Source of the DNA: QHXQ01 sp036389375
Lineage (GTDB): Bacteria > Acidobacteriota > Blastocatellia > Pyrinomonadales > Pyrinomonadaceae
Direction: 5' to 3'
DNA: 18,746 bases
Assembly: GCA_036389375.1 (NCBI GenBank)
Contig: DASVQA010000127.1
Coordinates: 1 to 18,746, forward strand
Each line of letters begins with the position of its first letter. Position 1 is the first letter of the stretch. The notes below the pieces were generated by a model that worked only from the letters and a program-made list of their open reading frames with translations, searched no databases and was not told the DNA's origin. The position numbers and the translations under genes are program-made. Of this stretch, positions 12,687 through 18,746 are shown piece by piece.

Positions 12687-14627
12687 TTGACCACGGCCAT
12701 TGAACAGACGCTTGAGACGTACGGCATAGAGAACTGGGGGGCCGGTTACTTCGGCATCAATCGGAAGGGCAACCTCGTCGTGCATCCGTCAGAATCCGAC
12801 ACGAAGGCCGCGGCCGACGTGAAAGAGATCATTGACGATCTGCAACGGCGCGGCATCTCTACGCCCGTCCTCCTGCGCTTCCCCCAACTCGTCACCGCGC
12901 AGGTGCGCAAGCTGCAACGCGCCTTTCGCAACGCCATCCGCGAGTATGAATATCAAGGCTCGCACATGTGCGTCTATCCGATGAAGGTCAACCAGCAACG
13001 CGCGGTTGTCGAAGAATACCTGCGCGAAGGCGCGCGCTACGATTTCGGACTTGAGGCCGGCTCGAAAGCTGAACTCTACGCCGCGCTCGCCTTGGAGCAA
13101 TCGCCGGACAGCCTGCTGGTCTTGAACGGTTTCAAGGACGAGGAGTTTATCGAGTTGGCGTTTGCGGGCGCGCGCGCGGGCAAACGCGTCGTCATCGTGA
13201 TCGAGAAGATGAGCGAACTCGACCACGTGCTGCGCAACGTCGAGCGTTTGCAGGAGGAGGAAGCGGGCGGCGACCTGCCGATGGTCGGCATCCGCGTCAA
13301 GCTCTACTCGAAGGGTTCGGGGCGCTGGGAGAAGTCGGGCGGCGAGGCGGCCAAGTTTGGCCTGACGACGACCGAGATACTCGAAGTTATACGCCGTTTG
13401 CAGGCAGCGGGCCGCATCGAGATGCTGCGCCTGCTGCACTTCCACATCGGCTCGCAACTGACGGACATCAAGCGCATCAAGAACGCGAGGAAAGAGGCGG
13501 CGCGCGTCTATGCCAAGATCATCCAGATGAAAGTGCCGGTCGATCTGCTGGACGTAGGTGGCGGCATGGCCGTTGATTACGACGGCTCGAAGACGGCGTT
13601 CGACTCGTCCGCCAACTACAACGCGCAGGAGTTTGCGAACGATGTCATCTACACGATCAAGCAGGTCTGCGACGACGAGAACGTGCCGCACCCGACCGTT
13701 ATTCAGGAGTCCGGGCGCTACCTGTCCGCCTACCACGCGATCCTCGTGACGAACGTGCAGGAAGAGATCGAAACGATTGTCGAGGACAAGCACGTGCCGG
13801 TCGAAATTGACGAAGACGATCCGCAGGTCGTGACCGAACTCGGCGATCTGCGCGCGACGATCAGCGTCAAAAACTATCGTGAGTATTACCACGACGCGCT
13901 CGAACACCGCGAAGAGTTGTTCACGCTCTTTAATCTCGGCCTCATCTCGCTCGAAGATCGCGCGAAGGGCGAGGTGCTCTTTTGGGACGTGTGCGAGCGT
14001 GCCGACAAGCTGGCGCAACAATCAGAGTATGTCTCGGAAGAGTTCGACGAGTTGCGGCGGCTCTCGCGCGCCAAGTACCTGACGAACTTCTCGGTCTTCC
14101 GCTCCGCGCCGGATCACTGGGCGCTGGATCAGCTATTTCCCATCGTGCCGATTCATCGCCTGAACAAACCGCCGACCGAGTATGCGACGCTCTGCGACAT
14201 CACGTGCGACTCGGACGGCGTGGTGGATAAGTTCGTCGACCTGCACGACGTAAAACAGGTCTTGGAGTTGCACACGCTCACCGAGGGCGAGCCTTACTAT
14301 CTCGCCTTCCTGCTCGTCGGCGCGTATCAAGAGGTGATGGGCAATAACCATAACCTCTTCGGCACGCCGCACGAGGCGCACATACACATTGACGAGGACG
14401 GGTATCTCATCAAGAAGGTCATACGCGGCATGACGGTCGGCGAAGCGGTCGAGAGCGCGCGCTACGAGCGCGGGCAACTGCACGACAACTTTCGCCGGCA
14501 GGTGGCGCAGCGCGTCAAGCGCGGCGACCTCACGGAAGCCGAAGCTGCCAGCCTCGTCGAGTTCTACGAATCACGCATCAGCGCCTACACGTACCTGACG
14601 GTGAATGGGCAGAAGAAAAGGGCGTGA
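12687..14627 (+). CDS. speA: Biosynthetic arginine decarboxylase
   Basis: 646 residues, the usual length of the SpeA class of fold-III PLP decarboxylases. It opens with the family signature YGIENWGAGYFGINRKGNL. The PLP lysine is Lys100 in CVYPMKVNQQR. The barrel continues with GLEAGSKAEL, RLLHFHIGSQL (His254), DLLDVGGGMAVDYDG, and QESGRYLSAYHAI. The second-domain CDITCDSDGVVDKF supplies the cysteine (Cys507) that completes the active site across the dimer. HEAHIHIDEDGYLI near the C-terminus is also typical. It converts arginine to agmatine, the first step of the agmatine route to polyamines. The start is TTG 12687, the only initiator fitting the family N-terminus; AAGGGAGG lies 14 bases upstream, farther than ideal. 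The deoxyhypusine-synthase-like gene follows on the same strand. No agmatinase or agmatine deiminase gene is in the window. Confidence 0.97.
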   Translation: MTTAIEQTLETYGIENWGAGYFGINRKGNLVVHPSESDTKAAADVKEIIDDLQRRGISTPVLLRFPQLVTAQVRKLQRAFRNAIREYEYQGSHMCVYPMKVNQQRAVVEEYLREGARYDFGLEAGSKAELYAALALEQSPDSLLVLNGFKDEEFIELAFAGARAGKRVVIVIEKMSELDHVLRNVERLQEEEAGGDLPMVGIRVKLYSKGSGRWEKSGGEAAKFGLTTTEILEVIRRLQAAGRIEMLRLLHFHIGSQLTDIKRIKNARKEAARVYAKIIQMKVPVDLLDVGGGMAVDYDGSKTAFDSSANYNAQEFANDVIYTIKQVCDDENVPHPTVIQESGRYLSAYHAILVTNVQEEIETIVEDKHVPVEIDEDDPQVVTELGDLRATISVKNYREYYHDALEHREELFTLFNLGLISLEDRAKGEVLFWDVCERADKLAQQSEYVSEEFDELRRLSRAKYLTNFSVFRSAPDHWALDQLFPIVPIHRLNKPPTEYATLCDITCDSDGVVDKFVDLHDVKQVLELHTLTEGEPYYLAFLLVGAYQEVMGNNHNLFGTPHEAHIHIDEDGYLIKKVIRGMTVGEAVESARYERGQLHDNFRRQVAQRVKRGDLTEAEAASLVEFYESRISAYTYLTVNGQKKRA

Positions 14628-14650
14628 ATGGTGACAACTACAGTGCCGGC

Positions 14651-14709
14651 TGACAAGGGCCGAGGGCCGAGCTAAGAACTGCCGCTTGCTCGTCACTCGT
14701 CACTTGTCA
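14651..14709 (+). repeat. Heptamer-repeat hairpin with 17-base loop (element 2)
   Basis: The left arm (14651-14671) is three 7-base units: TGACAAG then GGCCGAG twice. The right arm (14689-14709) is CTCGTCA twice then CTTGTCA. 17 of 21 positions pair; the four mismatches fall at the same two places in two successive units, so a unit-level change has spread within one arm. The loop 14672-14688, CTAAGAACTGCCGCTTG, is 17 bases long, exactly as in element 1 (1465-1481), and identical to it at 12 of 17 positions including the terminal GCTTG. It occupies the middle of the speA to deoxyhypusine-synthase-like gap. Confidence 0.85.
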
Positions 14710-14732
14710 CGGCCTTTAAGGTGATGACGAAT

Positions 14733-15791
14733 ATGGTTACGCAACGCAGACCGCGCCCGACAAAGTACCTGACTGCGCCGACGCGCCCCGTGCAGGTGGA
14801 TCGCGACCGCTCGGTCGCGGGTCTTTTGGAGAAGATGGAGGGTACAGGCTTCGGCGCGCGCCAGTTGGCGGAGGCGCATCGCATCTGGCTCGACATGCTG
14901 GGCGATAACACGACCATCTTTGTCGCCGCCTCCGGCGCGCTCATCCCCGCCGGCATGCGCCGCCTGCTCGCGTGGGTGATCAAGAATCGCTTCGTGGACG
15001 TGGTGGTCTGCTCCGGCGCGGTGCTTTTTCACGACCTGCACGAGACGCTCGGCCGCCAACACTATCAGGCGCACCCGAACATGACCGATGCCGAACTCGA
15101 AGCATCGCAGATCGGGCGCATGCTCGACGTGCTGGCGAGCGAGGAAGAGTATCGTGAGGCGGAAGAATGGGTCGGCGGCTTCGTCAATCAACTCGACCAG
15201 ACGCGCCCTTATGCGACGCGCGAATTTCTGCACCTGCTCGGGCGTGAACTCGCCGAGATCGCCACGGACGACGGCGTGCTTACGTCCGCCTACAAGGCGC
15301 GCGTGCCCGTCTTCTGTCCGACCATCGCCGATAGCTCGATCACGGTCGGCATCGCCGCCGCGCGTTTCGAGAAGAAGAACAATTTCCAGTTCGATCTCGC
15401 GCAGGACGTGTTAGACCTCGCGCAGGTCGCGGCGCGCGCGCGCGTCTCCGGCGTCATCAATCTGGGCGGTGGCACTTCGCGCAGCTTTCTTCATCAGACC
15501 GAAGTGTCCACGCAGATCGTCAAGACGCCTGCGCGCGGGCACAAGTATGCGATTCAGATTTCGACAGATGCGCCGCACCCCGGCGGGCGCACTTCCGGCA
15601 CGGTCACGGATGAATCGCTCATCTACGGCAAGCTGGCGCGCGGCGCAACCGCCGCCTATGTCAACTGCGACGTAACCATCGCGCTTCCCATTCTCGTCAC
15701 GGCGCTCTCGCAGACCGGCGCGAAATACCTCAAGGGGCGCAAACGGCCCAACTTCCTCTTTGCCCGCGAACTCACCGTCGAAGTGCCCTAG
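14733..15791 (+). CDS. Deoxyhypusine synthase-like protein (probable polyamine aminobutyl transferase)
   Basis: 352 residues from ATG 14733 (in-frame GTG 14721 and ATG 14724 are alternatives; AAGGTG at 14718-14723 favours 14733). Deoxyhypusine synthase features: IFVAASGALIPAGMRRLL with VVVCSGAVLFHDLHETLG, FCPTIADSSITVGIAA, the NAD-site GVINLGGGTSRSF, and SGTVTDESLIYGKLARG, whose Lys (Lys300 from this start) aligns with the imino-intermediate lysine of eukaryotic DHS. Bacteria lack eIF5A, so true hypusine formation is unlikely; bacterial relatives are generally linked to homospermidine or related polyamine synthesis using NAD and an aminobutyl donor. The position directly after speA fits this and suggests a two-gene polyamine unit. 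The actual substrate cannot be decided from sequence. Confidence 0.85.
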   Translation: MVTQRRPRPTKYLTAPTRPVQVDRDRSVAGLLEKMEGTGFGARQLAEAHRIWLDMLGDNTTIFVAASGALIPAGMRRLLAWVIKNRFVDVVVCSGAVLFHDLHETLGRQHYQAHPNMTDAELEASQIGRMLDVLASEEEYREAEEWVGGFVNQLDQTRPYATREFLHLLGRELAEIATDDGVLTSAYKARVPVFCPTIADSSITVGIAAARFEKKNNFQFDLAQDVLDLAQVAARARVSGVINLGGGTSRSFLHQTEVSTQIVKTPARGHKYAIQISTDAPHPGGRTSGTVTDESLIYGKLARGATAAYVNCDVTIALPILVTALSQTGAKYLKGRKRPNFLFARELTVEVP

Positions 15792-15979
15792 CCGCGCGCA
15801 CTGTGGCCTGCGAGGCGCTCTTTAATAATGTTCCAAAGATTTCTTGACGCATCCCTGAGCCTGTAGTAGCCTCCTGTCTGCCACAAGGTTCGCTCTGCGA
15901 GCAGCGAGTCATAATCCCCCTCGGACAAGCCTCCTTCTCGCCTAACTATACAATCCAACCAAATTAGGAGAAGTAAGGT

Positions 15980-18007
15980 ATGTTTGCACCCCTCGGCCTC
16001 TTCCGTCTGAACGTAAGTACCAAGCTGTTACTCGGACTCCTGCTCTTAGCCCCGGCCGCGCAGGCACAGAAACTAAAAGGCGCTGACGTGAACGAAGACC
16101 CTGCGCCGGTTGTGCAGGCGCAGCAATCGTCGCAGACGCAGACCGAGCGGGCCGTCAGACCGCTTAAGCCCGGCGGCGCGTCCGCCAAACTTGGGCGCTT
16201 GGGCAGCACCGCCGCGCCCGCCGCTTCGTACACCAACTCCACCGGCATCACGATCACTGATTGCCCCACCACCTGCCCGGCGTCGGGCCAAGCCGCCTCG
16301 CTCTACCCTTCGCCCATTACGGTCGCCGGTGAGGTTGGCGTCGTGCAGCGCGTCTCGGTGACGCTCAACGGTCTGACCCACTCGTTCCCCAGTGACGTGG
16401 ACATGCTGCTCGTCTCGCCGACGGGGCGTAAGGCCGTCATCATGTCCGACTTTGGCGCAGGCGCGCCCGGCGTGAACGGCATCAACATGACGCTCGACGA
16501 TTACGCGGCTGTGCCTATCCCCTCGACCGTGACGGGCAACACCGGCTACCCGTTCGTCACGGGCAGCTATCGCCCGGCGAACTCCGGCACGACCGACGCG
16601 TTCCCCGCGCCCGCGCCCGCCGCCCCGTACACCTACACGCTCTCGGCCTTTAACGGCGACAGCCCGAACGGTACGTGGAATCTCTACATCATAGACGACG
16701 CGAATCTAGACGGCGGCAGCATCAGCGGCGGCTGGACGATCTCGTTCGACGTGCGCCCGCCCGCGCCGACCCCTGGGCAGATTCTCATCAGCGAGTTTCG
16801 CACGCGCGGCGTCGGCACAGCGCCGCCCACTTCGGACGGTTCGGCCGACGAGTTCATCGAGCTTTACAACAACACCGACGCAAGCATCACGATCATAGAC
16901 GCCATCCCCGGCGCTGACCCGACGCTGCCGACCGGCGCAGGCTGGCGCTTTGGCGGCGCGCAGGGCGCGACCGAGACGACTTTCCTCGTCCTCCCGCAGA
17001 CGCTTTTGACGACGGGGCCGATGGCCATTCCGGCGCGCGGGCACTTCCTGATCACGACGCAGCCAACCACGCCCAGCCCAACGGGCAACACCTACAGCCT
17101 CACCTCATATCCGACCGGCACGGGTTTCACTTCGAGCGGTACGAACAATGTTTCTATCACCCCGGCCGTGGCCACTACCGGCTTCCTGCCGGACGATGTC
17201 GGCTTAGCCGTCTTCTCGACGGCCAACGCGCTCACAACCAACCGGCTCGACTCGGTCGGCTTCAGTTCGGTCACAAACCCTGACTACAAAGAGGGCACGG
17301 GGCTTGCGCCGGCCACCGGCATCACCACCGCCGCGCAGCACTCGTGGGTACGCAAAATGGCGTTGGGTGTGCCGCAGGACACGGGCGACAACGCGGCCGA
17401 TTTCGTGCTGGTCGAAACCACCGGCGCGCTCTTGAACGGCGTGCAGGCGGTCTTGGGTGCGCCGGGCCCGGAGCGTGCGCCGACGAACACGGCCTACACC
17501 TCGAGCAGTTCACCCATCCAGAAGAACGCGCAGATGAAGGCTTCGCTCGTTGACCAGCAGCAACCCTCCACCGCCGCGCCGAATCGCGTGCGCGATCTAA
17601 CCGGCGTCACCAACGGCCCGCAGGGCACGTTGAAGATCAGGCGTTGTTTCACCAACACGACGGGGCAGATCATCCTTGCGCTGCGTTATCGCATCGTGGA
17701 CATCACGACGCTCGGCTCACCCAACCCCGGCGGCGCACAGGCCGATCTGCGCGTGCTGAACTCGCCCCTCCAAACCGTCACGATCACCGGCGGCGGGAGT
17801 GTGTCGCTGCAAGCCCTGACGCTTCAGACACCGCCCACTCAGGCGCTCGGCGGCGGTCTCAATTCCAGTCTTAGCGAGGGCGTCATCACTACGACCGCGC
17901 CGCTGGCGAACGGCGCGACCACCTGCACCGAGTTCAACCTCGGCGTGAACGGCAGCGGCAGCTACCGCTTCCTGATCAACGTCGAAGCAGCGCCGAAAGT
18001 GCCGTAA
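15980..18007 (+). CDS. Secreted protein with P-domain-like and lamin-tail domains
   Basis: 675 residues. The signal peptide (about 1-29) has hydrophobic core TKLLLGLLLLAPAAQA, preceded by a longer than usual N-region. A low-complexity Gln/Pro/Ala segment runs to about 85. Residues about 88-257 resemble a proprotein-convertase P domain: VTLNGLTHSFPSDVDMLLVSPTG, AVIMSDFG, then LSAFNGDSPNGTWNLYIIDD and SISGGWTISF. Residues about 265-495 match a lamin-tail (LTD) domain: ILISEFRTRG, DEFIELYNNTDASITI, closing with VLGAPGPERAP. The C-terminal part (about 510-672) is beta-rich and seems to be a domain seen after LTDs in Acidobacteria. No protease domain is present, although P domains usually follow one. 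It is probably an extracellular adhesion or binding protein. The ATG 15980 has AGGAG at 15966-15970. An imperfect promoter (TTGACG at 15844) is possible upstream. Confidence 0.85.
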   Translation: MFAPLGLFRLNVSTKLLLGLLLLAPAAQAQKLKGADVNEDPAPVVQAQQSSQTQTERAVRPLKPGGASAKLGRLGSTAAPAASYTNSTGITITDCPTTCPASGQAASLYPSPITVAGEVGVVQRVSVTLNGLTHSFPSDVDMLLVSPTGRKAVIMSDFGAGAPGVNGINMTLDDYAAVPIPSTVTGNTGYPFVTGSYRPANSGTTDAFPAPAPAAPYTYTLSAFNGDSPNGTWNLYIIDDANLDGGSISGGWTISFDVRPPAPTPGQILISEFRTRGVGTAPPTSDGSADEFIELYNNTDASITIIDAIPGADPTLPTGAGWRFGGAQGATETTFLVLPQTLLTTGPMAIPARGHFLITTQPTTPSPTGNTYSLTSYPTGTGFTSSGTNNVSITPAVATTGFLPDDVGLAVFSTANALTTNRLDSVGFSSVTNPDYKEGTGLAPATGITTAAQHSWVRKMALGVPQDTGDNAADFVLVETTGALLNGVQAVLGAPGPERAPTNTAYTSSSSPIQKNAQMKASLVDQQQPSTAAPNRVRDLTGVTNGPQGTLKIRRCFTNTTGQIILALRYRIVDITTLGSPNPGGAQADLRVLNSPLQTVTITGGGSVSLQALTLQTPPTQALGGGLNSSLSEGVITTTAPLANGATTCTEFNLGVNGSGSYRFLINVEAAPKVP

Positions 18008-18033
18008 CGGCCGACCCGCTTAAACCTAAAGCA

Positions 18034-18098
18034 GCGCCGGGCCAGTCCGGCGCACAGCACCGACCGGCGGAGGATGTGCAACGCGCGCATTCTCCGCC
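18034..18098 (+). terminator. Two hairpins after the P-domain/lamin-tail gene
   Basis: GCGCCGG/CCGGCGC (18034-18040 with 18047-18053, 6-base loop) is followed by GGCGGAGGATG/CATTCTCCGCC (18066-18076 with 18088-18098, 11 bp with one G-U pair). A T-rich tail TTTCGTTTCG follows. The second is a convincing terminator; the first may be part of it or a separate RNA structure. Confidence 0.75.
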
Positions 18099-18265
18099 TT
18101 TCGTTTCGCGGCTTTGACCGCTCCCGACGGCCTCTGTTATCTTCCCCACACCCCCCGGCACAGTTGTCTGGCTCAAGTCAGGCCAAGCGGAAGCTGGCCC
18201 GCAGTTTCCACGCACCACAAACACATCGGGTTGCCCTAGTCTTTCAGTCTTCAGGAGTATCCTTT

Positions 18266-18746
18266 ATGCGCTCTCTCGTCCGTTTTGCCTTCGCACTCGG
18301 CGCGGCGCTCGCGCTCGGTCTCGTCTATCCTTTGTCGCAGGAGGCGCAGGTCAAGCGCGGCGCGGGCCGCGCCGGCCGCCTGCAAGTGAGCGCCGCCGGC
18401 CCTGCCACCAATTATCAGGTCACGCAGACGACCGGCACAATCGTGCGCGGCACAAACCTCGTCACCAACTACACCGTCTTTGGTCTGGGCGGCGCAAATA
18501 ACGACGCCGTCGCCACCATCACGCTGCCCTTCGCCTACACTTTCTACGACAAGACGTACACGACGGCCAGCGTCAGCACCAACGGCAACCTGCAATTCGA
18601 GAGCAGCAACCCCGACTACGGCCAGAACGAACGCTGTTTTCCGCTGGGGCAGTTCGTCTACTCGATTCTCCCTTACTGGGCAGACCTCGACATGCGCGAC
18701 CCGAACGAGGGCATCTACACCTCGACGACCGACCCCGACAACGATC
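18266..18746 (+). CDS. Secreted protein, N-terminal part (cut by right edge)
   Basis: 160 residues can be read before the window ends. ATG 18266 follows AGGAG (18253-18257) at 8 bases. The signal peptide is clear: MRSLVRF, then FALGAALALGLVYPL, cleavage near Ala27. After a basic Gly/Arg stretch the mature part is beta-rich and Asn/Thr-rich: VTQTTGTIVRG, then DAVATITLPFAYTFYDKTY, SVSTNGNLQF, and FVYSILPYWADLDMRD leading to GIYTSTTD. The pattern of an opening strand pair, STNGNLQF and PYWADLD resembles nidogen-like or related extracellular domains found at the N-terminus of large secreted bacterial proteins, but I cannot assign it firmly. It follows the P-domain/lamin-tail protein with its own terminator between, so the two are probably separate transcripts of similar exported proteins. 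Confidence 0.75.
   Translation, partial: MRSLVRFAFALGAALALGLVYPLSQEAQVKRGAGRAGRLQVSAAGPATNYQVTQTTGTIVRGTNLVTNYTVFGLGGANNDAVATITLPFAYTFYDKTYTTASVSTNGNLQFESSNPDYGQNERCFPLGQFVYSILPYWADLDMRDPNEGIYTSTTDPDND

Noticed and set aside
12789..14021. A 410-codon open frame on the minus strand opposite speA
   Set aside because: speA is certain from its motifs over the whole stretch; long antisense frames are expected in GC-rich coding DNA, and the product has a repetitive Leu/Arg/Asp/Val composition with no family resemblance.
14733..15791. A true deoxyhypusine synthase modifying eIF5A
   Set aside because: Bacteria lack eIF5A and hypusine; the context with arginine decarboxylase favours a polyamine role.

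Overview
The window is GC-rich chromosomal DNA of a free-living bacterium. My best guess is Acidobacteriota, class Blastocatellia. This rests on remembered resemblance of the secreted lamin-tail/P-domain protein, the small zinc-ribbon protein and the 95-residue PIVG protein to proteins common in that group; no search could be run. There are no tRNA or rRNA genes, no CRISPR array, no transposase and no clear prophage. Fourteen complete protein genes plus two cut by the window edges can be supported.

Layout. Positions 1-3000: a Maf-type nucleotide pyrophosphatase (leftward, cut by the left edge) diverges from a rightward group, a DUF721/DciA-like protein then gatC and gatA (two of the three subunits of the tRNA-dependent amidotransferase), closed by a strong terminator. 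Positions 3000-5250: small poorly characterised genes (PIVG-repeat protein, orphan 159-residue protein, short coiled-coil protein with a suspect C-terminus, SRPBCC lipid-binding-fold protein, zinc ribbon). Positions 5248-12250: nitrogen control, with glnE (two-domain GS adenylyltransferase/deadenylylase) and glnA (type I glutamine synthetase with the modifiable tyrosine, Tyr402) both leftward. Between them lie a rightward secreted subtilisin-like protease and a leftward pesticin-like lysozyme without signal peptide. glnA has a promoter with both hexamers at full consensus. Positions 12687-15791: a polyamine pair, speA (arginine decarboxylase) followed by a deoxyhypusine-synthase-like protein. 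Positions 15980 to the end: two secreted proteins in tandem, one with P-domain-like and lamin-tail domains, the other cut by the right edge.

The most unusual signal is a family of intergenic hairpins. Between gatC and gatA, and again between speA and the deoxyhypusine-synthase-like gene, there is an inverted repeat whose arms are tandem 7-base units. The unit sequences differ between the two sites, but both arms flank a loop of exactly 17 bases that is alike at 12 of 17 positions and ends in GCTTG. Both sit just before the start codon of the second gene, with the loop in the same orientation relative to transcription. A third, less certain relative lies between glnA and the lysozyme gene. I know of no described element with variable heptamer stems and a conserved loop, so this is the best candidate for something undescribed here.
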